Origin: Lampris incognitus
Taxonomy: Eukaryota; Chordata; Actinopteri; Lampriformes; Lampridae
NCBI RefSeq assembly: GCF_029633865.1
Contig: NC_079213.1
Coordinates: forward strand, 84,354,803-84,418,802
Direction of reading: 5' to 3'
DNA: 64,000 nt
Position numbers and translations under genes: made by a program. This document shows positions 53,733 through 64,000 of this stretch, piece after piece. Numbering within the stretch: position 1 is the stretch's first letter; each line of letters starts with the position of its first letter. The notes under the pieces were generated by a model that saw nothing but the letters and a program-made list of their open reading frames with translations, was not told where the DNA came from and did not search any database.

Positions 53733-56170
53733 ATAGATGTAGGAAAAAAACTTAAATACATTTCAGTTCAAACTTTGTTTCGTGCGTCATGCACTCATCA
53801 GCTGCCAATGTGATTAAACAATAATAATAAAAAAAAACACGGTCAATAAATATTCATACCGTCACCAAATCGTACAAGAAAGCCACGAAGTCCGCCGAAA
53901 GAGATATCACTTAAAAGGTCAAAAAAATTGCATCGGATCTGAAGTTGCACGACCGCATTGATGTCACTGCCTGGAAGCAAGCCTTTATTACCCTGAAAGA
54001 CCACAAACCAAATTTTAAAAACAAACCAACATGTAGGCTTATCAACCCCACCAAACCTGAAATAGGTAAGCTAAGCAAAAAAAAATTATTGAAACTATAA
54101 ATAGGAAGATTCTAAAGGGGGTTCCTAAATCAGTGGCAGAATACCGGCCAAATATTAGAATGGTTTAGGGGCATAGATGACAAGAGCAGGCATACGTTTA
54201 TATGCTTTTTGATATTTGTGAGTTTTACCCCTTAATAACTAAAGAGCTACTAGACAAAGCTATTGATTTTGCCTCAGCATATACCACAATATCCGACTAA
54301 GACAAGAGACATAATAGCCCATGCCAAAGAGTCAATTACATATCACAAGGGAAACCCATGGCAAAAGCAAGGTAGCAGTAAATTTGACGTGACAATGGGC
54401 AGCTTCGACAGGGCAGAGACTTGTGAGCTAGTGGCTTGTACTTGTTGTCTCAACTACAGGTCCTAGACATCAATGTCGGGCTATATAGAAACGACAGGCT
54501 GGCAGTCTGCATCAAACTGGCAAGAGAAGTCGAGAGAATAAAAAAGAAAATGTGTAGTATATTCACAAGCAATGGACTAAAAATTTCAATTTAGGCTAAC
54601 AAAAACCAAATCAACTTCCTTGACATCTCATTAGACCTTAGAAATGGTCCATACAGGCTGTACATGAAGCCCAATAATCATACAGGCCATACATGAAGCC
54701 CAATAATATACTGCAGTGCATCCACAAAGAAAGCAATCATCTGCCCTCTATCTTGAAAAATATCCCAGTGAGCATAAATAACAGACTGTCATGTTTATCA
54801 TCCAGTGAGGCCATCTTTAATTAAGTAGCCCCCCCCCCCTACCAAGATTCCTTACAAAAATGTGGCTATAATTTCAGGCTTAAGTACAACTCACCATCAA
54901 CTAGCGACAGCCAGCAAAAAAAACGCAGCAGGAGGCGGAACGTCGCCTGGCATAATCCTCCATACAGTGACACCACGGCCTCTAATATTGGAAAACTATT
55001 TTTCAATCTTTTAGATGAGTGTTTTACCCCAGACCATCAATTAAGAAAAATATTTAACAGGAACACAAGTCAAAATTAGCTACAGCTGCATGCCAAATGT
55101 TCAGCAGGTTATTACATCCCACAACACAAGCATCATGACCAAGGCACAAACCCCCTCAACACAGCCAAATGCCACCAACTGCAACTGCCATGCTAAGGCA
55201 CTGTGCCCTCTTGAAGGAAAATGCCAGACAGAGGGAGTCATCTACCAGGCATCAGTGACAAGAGAAGGCAACTGCACAGTAGACACTTAGATTTGACTAA
55301 CAGAGGACCCTTTTAAAATTAAGTTTAACGCCCATATGAGCAGCTTCAGGAATGAGCATGCAAGAAATGCAATGACCTTAAGCCGCCACATTTGGTCGTT
55401 GGTAGACAAGAATATTAATTACTCTATTTCATGGAAAATCCTTACGAAGAGCAAAGCATATTCAATTAACAGCAAAAGATGTAACCTATGCTTGGCAGAG
55501 AAATATTTCATTATTTGCAAGCCTGATATCTCCACCTTGAACAGTAGAAATTAACTGGCTACCAACTGTAGACACAGAAAAAAATACCTGCTTTGTAATT
55601 ACAAGTAAAACAATGTCTTTATTACCCCCCCTCCATTAGATGATACACATGTGACATTTATTCGATGTTATATTTTTATATTTTAACTGTCTGCCCTTCC
55701 AACTGTGCCCCAACAACACCCCACTATATGATATATGTAAATTACCCCATTTGACGTTGTCTTGTTTTATTTTAAATGTATGCTATTTCAACAGTGCCCT
55801 GGCCCTTTAAATCCTTGCTTTTTTCAAAACAAACCCCAACCCTTACCCCATTGGTTGTAATGTTTTCTATCCCACCATGGTTGCTGTGCATCGTAACTAC
55901 CTACCCCATTGGTTGTAATATTTCAAATGTTTTCTATCCTCTCATTGGTTTCTGTCCACCGAAATTAGGGGCGTGATGCAGGGCAATGTAATATGTATTG
56001 ACTGTGTGTTTTTCTTTGTTGTTTAATCGAATTGGCAGCAGATGAGTGCATGGTGGGTGACGTATGAAACAAGCTTGTACTGAAATGCATTAAAGTGTTT
56101 TTTCCTACATCGGTCTTAGTATTCCACTCCTCATTTGTTGAGCACTTTTATCTGCACCATTGAAAACGCA
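53733..56170 (+). mobile_element. Penelope-like element (Poseidon type), degraded
   Basis: This is a plus-strand Penelope-like retroelement with RT and GIY-YIG regions. The left flank (53733-53805) and right end (56035-56125) carry the same sequence in inverse orientation (the GCACTCATCAGCTGCC word and its flanks), like the inverted terminal repeats described for Penelope elements. A (CTAT)n tail follows at 56171. Confidence 0.8.
53860..55610 (+). pseudogene. Penelope-like RT and GIY-YIG polyprotein
   Basis: It opens inside the RT: VTKSYKKATKSAERDIT, then [16 protein letters not shown] and [15 protein letters not shown], the typical Penelope fingers motifs. Further on are WFRGIDDKSRHTFI, a DVTMGS-D-AETCELV stretch, INFLDISLDLRNGPYRLYMK, LFNLLDECFTPDHQLRK-like sequence and the endonuclease part. 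The latter begins GVIYQASVTREGN, but its second motif is destroyed by two stops (55288 and 55294). It ends with KRCNLCLAEKYFIICKPDIS near 55530. Many stops and shifts are present. The N-terminus is truncated. Confidence 0.82.

Positions 56171-56242
<72 letters not shown>
56171..56242. repeat. (CTAT)n microsatellite
   Basis: A pure tetranucleotide run of about 18 units lies directly at the Penelope-like 3' end. Confidence 0.95.
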
Positions 56243-59233
56243 CTTTCTTTTAGGCTATTCTGTTATTAGCAAAATAATGTTTCCACTTGGAGCAATAGTG
56301 TAGCAGTCACCATTTTACTGTGAAGCTTTCAAGGCTTGACTTGTTGTAAAACAAGAGTAAAGATGTTTGACAATGTTATCCCAAAATAAATGTAATGTGT
56401 TCTCCATTGAAGATGAAGTAATTTGGCTTCATCTCCTTCACTGAATGCAGACATTTGAAACAGTGCAGTGTTTAGTAACAAATCAGAGCCAGTGCTAATA
56501 AAGCAGTGTTTACTAAGGTGTCTGCTCCAAGCATCCCGGTTACAGTAGCATCAAAGTTATAATCCACTGGTGGAAGCTAAGACATACGGTAGTATTACAA
56601 TGAAGCGAAAAATATCAGTGTTGGTGTCGGTTGAAATGACCGTAGAAATTATTATTGGATAACAGCATGTGTGTATCCTCAATAGAAAGAGATCAGTAAA
56701 CCTTACTTGGAGTAATAAAGGTCAAATAAATCATAGAGTTGCTTTGATGTTTAATGATAACTTCTGGAGACATCCATACTTTATATATTTATAAAACATA
56801 TAATGTGTCAACATGCCAAACCTTTGGCCAAGTGAAAAGACACTTAACCGTGAGGACACATTGAACCAGCACCATACTTCAGGGTGAAAAATGCTTTTGC
56901 TCATTGTAATTAAGGTTAGAGGCCTCAATGCGATATCTCTTTTATCAAAATAGTGTAAGAGCCAAAGTTAAATCAACTGCTAATCTCTGATGAAGAGGAG
57001 AGCAGAATCGCAGAAGTCGGTGAGAGTCTCCCGCTATTTCTGTCGGGCACAGCGCAGTTTCATCCCAAACAAGATAAACGATAGGCGGTGTTTGAGATTA
57101 TTCAAACTTTTACAGCAGTTGCCAGTGTTTTTATCAGCTCTGTGTGACCTGGTCGGCACATTTTTACATTTATGATTAGGGTGTTTATTCTGTCAGTCTC
57201 ACTCAGAGTGACTCTCATGAGGCCAGCAGTGCAATGAGGCGTTGCTTCAGTAGGAAACCCTCAGACCAAGTGGAGGTGGAGACACGGCAGACCAGGCTGT
57301 GGTCCAGTGAGGGAGAGGGACAGGAAGTATCTCTTAAAAAGATGAGTTTTAGGGCTCTTGGACAGGACAGGGAGTGACTCCTCCAACACTAACACAGACA
57401 ATTGGGAGTAATGAGACCAAAGTCAGTTGGTATATCAACTGATGTGTACATTCAAATTATAACATGTCCCATGCAACTTGAATTGACAAAAAAAAATTAG
57501 TTGGAAGGCAAAGGGGAATGATTTGATTGTAGATTTCAGACTTGGTCAGTTTGGCCAGTTTGCTCCTATGTCGAATTACTGTAACACCAATGCCGAAGCT
57601 CGAAGATGCACATTGATTTTAAAGCACACGGGTGTTGAAATACAACAGCCAATGTAAGCACCCAACATTAGATATACAGTTTGGTGGACAGTTGAAGACC
57701 ACACAGTAACTTGAGAACATACATTTCTAGCATGGCTGGTCCCTGTAAAAGGGGAACCGCTAGTTTTTAGCATTGCTACAACCATGCTTTCCCCATTGAC
57801 GCATGCAGGGAATAGAGGCTTTAACCTTGGCGATGCAGTTCTCTACCCTAGTGAACTACACAGCAGGTGTAAGTTCACGTGATCTTTAGTGGTATTAACA
57901 CTGCAATTAACTCCAGTCTCTTCTTCATTTCGAACTACGACATTATGCATGACACCAGCAAAGTGAAGGATATCAGAACAAACCTGAAGTCATGTAGTCA
58001 TATGGTGATTGATGGACAGAAAATTCAAAGTCTCGTTAGGTTTTCCAAAGTCATCGTTTCTGTATTTGTAGCAAACCAAAGGTAAAAAAGTAAGTTTCCC
58101 AATGTCTTGGGAAGGTTCCTTCATGGATTTGCTGTCAGACTCACCTCCCTGTGATTGCTTTCTGGAGGAAGTATCATTTTACTTCCTGTGACTTTTCTTT
58201 GACAAAAGGACAAATGGTATGGTTTCTGTCTCTAAATTGGTTTGATATAAGCAAAGAACCATTCATATGAGCCTACTCAGCCAAATTCATGAAGTTTAAA
58301 ATGAAATAGACCAATCAACCATCAACTCATGAATAATATGTGTTCATCTGATGTTAACAGTAATCATGTGTGTCCATGAATCAAACAATAGTTTATATGT
58401 AAGGGGCTTAAGATAGTCAATAACATTATTTATATTTGATTTTAAGTCTGATAGATGCCAACAATCATTGTGTAAGTGAGACTTAAAATTTTCAGCAATG
58501 GATTTCAAATTGAGACAAAACCCAACCTCTCTCTGTCAGTCTCCATTGATAAAGACTTATAAAGTTCAGGTTTCCAGAATGGTCATCAGTCACATTTTCT
58601 CATTATAGGAATATAATTAAATTTAAATCCTAAAACCTTTGTAAGTCCCCCCCCCAACCTGTTTTATTGAGCGATTAAATCAAATATTAGATTTTAAGTG
58701 CAGGTTTTAGGTCTGTAATTTCAAAAGATGATTTCTATGAAAGCATTGAGTCCACGTGATGTCTTGCCATTTTCAAAGCTTTGCAAACAGTTTGAATGAA
58801 GGGAGAAAAAACATCTTCCCCCTTAGCACTTCTATCCATTCTCTATCTTATGATGTTTGATTGAAGCCTACGATCATCGTATAACCGTGTTGATGCTGCT
58901 TAGTCATTGAAAAAAAGGGTAACGAGATCCTTAACTCACATCCGCAACTGCCAAATCATCCTCCTTGCACAACAGTACAACAACAATGTCTTAAGGAGGG
59001 CTAGGCACCTCTTCATTATTTAGTGAGTATCTTTGTGTTTCTTCATGTAAACTGATAGGTCCCAGCAGCGATGGTGGCATGCCTGTGTTTGTGTGTAAAC
59101 TCCTGGGAGCTCTTGCGTTAAAGGCAGCTGAGTCGAGATAGCAGCGCTAAATATAGAGGCAGGGCATGGGGGCAGAAGTGGCTGTGGCCCAATGCAAGCC
59201 AGCCTGGTCATGTGCTGTTAGTCCATATTATTA
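56243..59233. other. Unique, non-coding sequence
   Basis: There is no recognisable gene or transposon in about 3 kb. Short open frames have no family features. It is likely intergenic or intronic DNA of the rab3a region. Confidence 0.4.
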
Positions 59234-60062
59234 GCGGTCCAAGCAGCAAAGCTGGTGGAACCCTATTGTATTTGTTAGGATTATTATTCTTTTTCTCCGC
59301 TAAAAGTGTGTGAGGCTCAGCAACCGTAAGTCCTAGACCAACCAACTTTGGTACGTGGATTCCTGTGGCCCCCCACTACTCAGGCACCACAAATCACCTA
59401 TGTCAGCCAGATGGTGGCGCTATAACAAAGGGCCATGCTTAAAAGGCCATAACTCCCACAGCATAAGTCAGATCAACACAAAACTTAATCGACCCATGCA
59501 TCTCAATGTGCTCAACAACTTTACTATTGGGACCACCTATATCAGTCATATAGTTTGCCCGCTATTTTGACTTATTTGACGTGGAAGCGCTGCAGCTCTA
59601 CATACCACACGCCAGGACACCTGGGTATAACGAAATACTTGTTCTTTTTACGGCAGTCGGCTAGGACGCAAGAAATCAGACACCGTCTGGTCCAGTTTTG
59701 GAAACTCTGGCACGTGTTTCTGAAGCAATGGAAGTGTTACGACATTTAAAAAAATTACGGTAATCGTCTAGGACACAGGCGACCCAAGTAATCCGACATC
59801 TCAAAAACCGCTTGATCAAAAAATCTGAAATTTGGTATACTTATACTTGGACCCATTTGGCTACATTGCCTAAAGTGCTGATTGGCTGGATTACCAAGAT
59901 GGCTGCCAAACAGCCAATCAATATTCAGCAGCTAATATCTGCTAGTGTGAATGGCCAATCTTCATGAAACTTGATAGGCTTATTCTTTGTGGCACATACA
60001 AGCCATGTACCAAAATGTGAAACAGATCGGACACATGGCGGCTGCAACACTGCTTGGACCCC
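59234..60062. repeat. GGGGTCCAAGCA repeat, copy 2
   Basis: It begins GCGGTCCAAGCAGC and ends TGCTTGGACCCC. The first 570 bp match copy 1 closely but lack its internal tandem duplication. The last 250 bp differ. The GCCGCTTGCGGC palindrome follows, and the Helitron-like copy 2 begins 18 bases after that. Confidence 0.65.
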
Positions 60063-60529
60063 ATTAATCGCCGCTTGCGGCTATATTTATTACTAGTAAG
60101 TGACCCGCAACCAAGTTGCGGTGATCATAACGTATATTAGCTATCCACCCGTCTAAATCTCCCTCCTCTTCATCCTGCCAGCTAACCGCCTTCCCCCTGC
60201 CCCTAAACCCCCCCCCACTCCAACCCCCCCAAATGCTCAGAATCATCTGAAATGCCGAGAAGTGGTTTTTAGCCATTTTTAGAAAAATGCACATTTTGCA
60301 TATTTATGCATAATTTTAATTTTCTGGGATTTTTCCCTTACTCTCTGAGACAATACCTACCACCTCCATAAAGAATTAGGATCATAAATGCTTTAGTTTT
60401 CGGTCCCGCTATCTACACTAACTAACTAACTAACACACACACACACTAACACCACACACACACACACACACATTACGAAAATATATGAGTAGAAGGTGCG
60501 AAAGTACCCACAGCTGTACGACACGTCAC

Positions 60530-60790
60530 AGAGAGGATACATACCACCGTCTCTTCAGTTTATTTTCTTGTAGAGCCAGCAGGCAAGAGCATCTCTTCCT
60601 CGTCGTCAGTGTCGGACGCCATGACAGAAGAGTGTAAACAACACGCAAGCATTGTGGGCAATGTAGTGTTTCACGGACAGTTTTACAGGGAAACTACAAC
60701 GCGGAAGTGCGCTCGACTATGGAAGCCCAAACGACTGCGGACATTCCTCGTGGAGTCCGCTGCGCGTGCGTTTCGCCCGAGTGTGTTTGG
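60530..60790 (-). promoter_or_regulatory. Captured promoter and first-exon-like fragment, copy 2
   Basis: It shows the same arrangement as copy 1: CACTACATTGCCCACAATGC (60668-60649, minus strand), the ZNF143-type motif, then an ATG at 60622 opening MASDTDDEEEMLL. Both copies share the frame break after this point. Confidence 0.4.
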
Positions 60791-61030
60791 GCCTTTAAAA
60801 ATGATTCATCAGATAAGACACTCGGACACTTCCACGCGCTCAACAGCGGACAACTTTATTGTTCGTCAGACCCGCCAAAACCCGAACCGCCCGCACGCGC
60901 CGATTTACATTGAAACTTTATTGAGTTCACTTCACGTGACAGCCGCCATATACGCCCGTGCTCGACCCATGCAAATGCGACTCTGACGTTGTGGCTTATT
61001 TCACGGACGCTTTCTATTTCCAACGCTGCT

Positions 61031-61399
61031 GAAACGTGGAGTGAGGCAGGGGTGCCCCCTTTCAGTGTATCTGTTTCTTCTTTCTGTACAACTCCTTAAT
61101 TTACATATTAAACTCAGTTCATTAAAGGGTACGGTCGTAGCTGACAGAGAAATATTTATAAGTCAACTGGCAGATGACACGGCTCTTTCTCAGATGCCTC
61201 GCAAGTTTCTGTCGCTATCAACAGTATCCAGTCCTTCTCGAAAGCCTCTGGACTTTTCCTTAATCTTAATAAATGTGAACTTTTGCCTGTTAAAGACTGT
61301 TTGGCGACCTCAATTCATGGGATTCCTGTGAAAGACTCTGTAACATACCTCGGTATTCAAATCACTAAAGATAGACAATCCAGAAGCTCTGTAAACTTC
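61031..61399 (+). pseudogene. L1-type ORF2 fragment, shared with copy 1
   Basis: It is nearly identical to the first 369 bp of the L1 insertion at 44421, starting at the same base (GAAACGTGGAGTG after the ATTTCCAACGCTGCT duplication). It stops at AAACTTC and jumps to GGACAACTTT of the host element. Confidence 0.9.
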
Positions 61400-61591
61400 G
61401 GACAACTTTATTGTTCGTCAGACCAGCCAAAACCCGAACCGCCCGCACGCGCCGATTTACATTGAAAAACAGAAAACTTCATTGAGTTCACTTCACGTGG
61501 CAGCCGCCATATACGCCCGTGCTCGACCCATGCAAATGCGACTCTGACGTTGTGGCTTATTTCACGGACGCTTTCTATTTCCAACGCTGCT
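61400..61591. repeat. Direct repeat of 60848-61030
   Basis: The segment from GGACAACTTTATTGTTCG to ATTTCCAACGCTGCT recurs with small differences on either side of the L1 fragment. Confidence 0.9.
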
Positions 61592-61913
61592 CGCTGTCTC
61601 CGACCGCCATCCAGCAACCCGTTAAGAACGCGAGGTTTGTGCGAACGGCGGAAAGAGCCGAGGCGTGACGTAGCCAGAGCCCGCCATCTTCTTGAACTGC
61701 TCAGGATTCTGAAGGGATTCCACATATTTTATGCATAAATATTCCGCATATTATGCACTTTTAATTTTCCGCTATTTTTTATAGGTGCCCCTGATCATCC
61801 CCAATAAACCTCCAAAAAGAATGAAGGCCCCAAGTGCTTTAGTTTGGCCGTTTATAGACTCCCACACAGACACACACCGGACACACATTGTGAAAATACG
61901 GGAGTCGATTATT

Positions 61914-61966
61914 TTATTTATTTATTATTATTATTATTATTACTACTACTATTTATTATTAGTGTA
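61914..61966. repeat. (TTA)n-like low-complexity run
   Basis: TTATT and TACTAC runs lie at the right border of the Helitron-like copy 2. Confidence 0.85.
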
Positions 61967-63286
61967 GGTCCTTATTATCCAGCTAAAGGGTTGAGCTTTT
62001 CTTTTCTTTTTAGGTTTTCTGTGCATGTAAATTCTTTGTCAATGCTGCACCAGTCATTTATGTGTTCCCTTCTTCTATCTGGTGATTGAATAACTTGACT
62101 AGAGTAAATGTGCCTTGCCTAAGGGAACGTGAATGATTGCTTTGGAGGGTTAGGAGAGCAAACGCAAAGCAGAACAAGAAATAATACAAAACAGCAATGC
62201 ATTACAATTCAAAGCAATACAACATGATGACAACAAAGTACAACGCAGCGCAAATTTACTGGTTGCTTACAGCTGAAGCAGGGTTAAGAGGACGTATTGA
62301 TGGTGTTTTTTGTTGTAACATGGGAGGATAGGAGGAGTGCTCTGTATCAGCAGAATCTGGGGTCTGTCAGGCCCCATCACATTCACTTCAACCCATTTCT
62401 GTTAAAGGGGGGCTGAAACGTCCATTTTAACCTTGGAGCCTCTGGCTGTTGCACAGTACTGCTGTGTTGTAGGCTGTCTGTGTGTCCACATTTCATGTTT
62501 ATTCAGCCTATGCTGCCTGCACACTGTACCCCACCGGGGGGATTTACCTTTTGGTGGTGATGGAACGGCTGTTACAAGTGTTGCCTGTATGTGTGGGTCT
62601 TTTGCCTCTGGGCTTTCAGTAGTGTATTCCAGAGTTTAGGGTCCTATCGATTAACTGCACTCAGACTCAGCCAGTAGCCCTAATGAATTGCCTTTCACTA
62701 CTGATGGAGTTGTTTTTTTTTTTTGTTTTTTTTAATCTCCAGCAGAGCCACCTTTGGCTGTGGACCACAGATGTGGGTTTTTTTCTTCATTTATTTATAT
62801 GGTATTAGATCAAAAGCTGAATATTTGGCTCTCTAGTTCGGTTTCCCGACAGACTTCAGATATCTAATTTTGTTCCTCTGCAGGGCAGGGAAAGATCAGG
62901 CCTCTGCTTGCAGCATCAGAGGTTGTTAGTATTGAGATTTGTTGAGGATGATGTTGGAGTCTAAACTTGGTCGCAAGACCTGCTTCCAAATGGGTTGATC
63001 TACCAGTTTTTGCAAGTAGGAGCTTTCGGTCAATGAAATGACAACGCTTTATGTTCAGCACTTTCAGTCAACCCTTTACAAGTTAATGGACACATGAATC
63101 TGTATGCATTGTCTCTTGTCCTGTCAATGTTAGTGCTATTCTCTACCCACTGAACTACACAGGGAATTAAACCGCTAAACCTGTCAGTGCTAGTGTCTCA
63201 TTCTGCCCATTTGGTCAACGCAGTAACAGAGTTACAGAACATTACCAAGCATAGATGGGAATTTTTAATGGTAAGAATGGTGTACA
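61967..63286. other. Unique sequence upstream of the rab3a exon
   Basis: There is no recognised gene or repeat apart from a poly-T run near 62710. It is presumably intron 1 of rab3a. Confidence 0.45.
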
Positions 63287-63659
63287 GGCGGCACGGTGGC
63301 GCAGTGGTTAGCACGGTCACCTCACAACAAGAAGGTCCTGGGTTCGAGCCCCAGAGTAGTCCAACCTTGGGGGTCGTCCTGTGTGGAGTTTGCATGCTCT
63401 CCCCGTGTCTGCGTGGGTTTTCTCCGGGGGCTCCGGTTTCCTCCCACAGTCCAAAGACATGTAGGTCAGGTGAATCGGCCATACTAAATTGTCCCTAGGT
63501 ATGAATGTGTGTGTGTATGTCAGCCCTGTGTGGTAGTCTGGCGGCCTGCCCAGGGTGTCTCCCCGCCTGCCGCCCAGTGACTGCTGGGGTAGGCTCCAGC
63601 ATCCCCGTGACCCTGAGAGCAGGATAAGCGGTTCGGAAAATGGATGGATGGATGGATGG
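63287..63659 (+). mobile_element. V-SINE/DANA-type SINE, copy 2
   Basis: This 373-bp SINE has an A-box (GTGGCGCAGTGGTTAGCA), a B-box (GGTTCGAGC), the conserved GTGTGGAGTTTGCATG body and a (GGAT)n 3' tail. A perfect 11-bp duplication, AATGGTGTACA, flanks it (63276-63286 and 63660-63670). It ends about 100 bp before the rab3a exon. Confidence 0.92.
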
Positions 63660-63764
63660 AATGGTGTACAAGCTGTCACAAAGTACCGAGACGGGTTGAG
63701 GTCACTTGATAAAAGCTGTTTTTGTTTTGTTTTTTTTCCCACCTTATGACATCTCTGTTCTCAG

Positions 63765-63989
63765 ATGGCCTCGGCAACAGCGACCTACGGGCAGAAGGAG
63801 TCGTCAGACCAAAACTTTGACTACATGTTCAAGATCCTCATCATTGGCAACAGCAGCGTGGGCAAGACCTCTTTCCTGTTCCGTTACGCCGATGACTCCT
63901 TCACACCGGCATTTGTCAGCACCGTGGGCATCGATTTCAAGGTCAAGACCATCTACAGAAACGACAAGAGGATCAAGTTACAGATCTGG
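63765..63989 (+). CDS. rab3a: rab3a-like, first coding exon (partial gene)
   Basis: Seventy-five codons starting [20 protein letters not shown] match the N-terminus of RAB3A, the synaptic-vesicle Rab GTPase that controls regulated exocytosis. The P-loop GNSSVGKTS (residues 28-36) and the effector/switch I region FVSTVGIDF (50-58) are complete. The exon ends after KLQIW at 63989, where GTAGG forms a splice donor. The DTAGQE motif must begin the next exon, outside the window. The ATG directly follows a polypyrimidine tract and AG (63763-63764), so a non-coding first exon lies upstream. Of the Rab3 paralogues, the N-terminus fits RAB3A best. Which teleost duplicate it is cannot be told. Confidence 0.95.
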
Positions 63990-64000
63990 GTAGGACATCC

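Larger units (their letters stand above)
60093..61908 (-). mobile_element. Helitron-like element copy 2
   Basis: It has the same CTAG/hairpin left end and TCGACTCCCG (minus strand) right end as copy 1, with different outer flanks (A on the left, T on the right, as Helitrons require). It carries the same promoter-like segment and the same L1 insertion point, but only 369 bp of the L1. After that a block of the element's own sequence (60848-61030) is repeated at 61400-61591. Confidence 0.6.

Noticed and set aside
56171..56242. CRISPR-like array
   Set aside because: The regular spacing is a pure tetranucleotide repeat without spacers, in a eukaryotic genome.

Overview
This is vertebrate nuclear DNA, almost certainly from a teleost fish. 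Two host genes are recognisable, one at each edge. Position 393-582 on the minus strand is the first coding exon of an MPV17L2-like mitochondrial protein. Position 63765-63989 on the plus strand is the first coding exon of a RAB3A-type small GTPase. The transposon content also points to a ray-finned fish: a Rex3 LINE, Poseidon-type Penelope elements, DANA/V-SINE-type SINEs, Tx1 and L2 LINEs, Tc1 and hAT transposons, and several Ty3/Gypsy lineages. Between the two exons no other host gene is convincing, so about 63 kb is intergenic or intronic sequence built from mobile elements inserted into one another.

Layout. 1-1.3 kb: mpv17l2 exon 1 and its 5' flank, which holds a short retroposon tail. 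1.3-14.5 kb: three decayed Gypsy elements (minus, plus, minus). The middle one carries a tRNA-derived SINE in its gag gene. 14.5-18.5 kb: a Gypsy gag fragment split by a THAP/DDE transposon resembling ISL2EU, with a 2-bp AT target duplication. 19.1-20.5 kb: a small non-autonomous hAT and a solo LTR. 21.0-23.5 kb: a Tx1-type LINE with ORF1 but no ORF2, lying inside a (TC)n/(GA)n tract. 23.9-26.3 kb: a complete hAT transposon with an open transposase frame. 26.5-36.3 kb: a chromovirus-like Gypsy element with a second, younger Gypsy element of uninterrupted gag-pol frame inserted in its gag.

36.4-41.4 kb: a fold-back Tc1-type MITE, a Rex3 LINE with an inverted 5' end, and a Tc1 remnant. 41.6-47.0 kb and 59.2-61.9 kb: two copies of a paired repeat. 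Its second half looks like a Helitron that carries a CpG-rich promoter and first-exon fragment and shares one L1-type insertion. 47.4-48.2 kb: an L2 3' end. 48.2-51.4 kb: mostly unique sequence with one CpG-rich promoter candidate. 51.5-53.1 kb: a Tc1 element with an open transposase frame, followed by a V-SINE. 53.5-56.2 kb: a degraded Penelope-like element with a GIY-YIG region. 56.2-59.2 and 61.9-63.7 kb: mostly unique sequence, probably rab3a 5' flank or intron, with another V-SINE close to the rab3a exon.

The nesting gives relative ages. The 27-31 kb Gypsy element (3 differences between its two 200-bp LTRs, counted by eye) is younger than its host element (about 15 differences in 416 bp). 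Three elements keep long open frames and intact ends: the hAT at 24 kb, the Gypsy at 27 kb (with one suspicious RNase H change) and the Tc1 at 52 kb. All identifications come from reading the sequence and from known family features. No database search was run.
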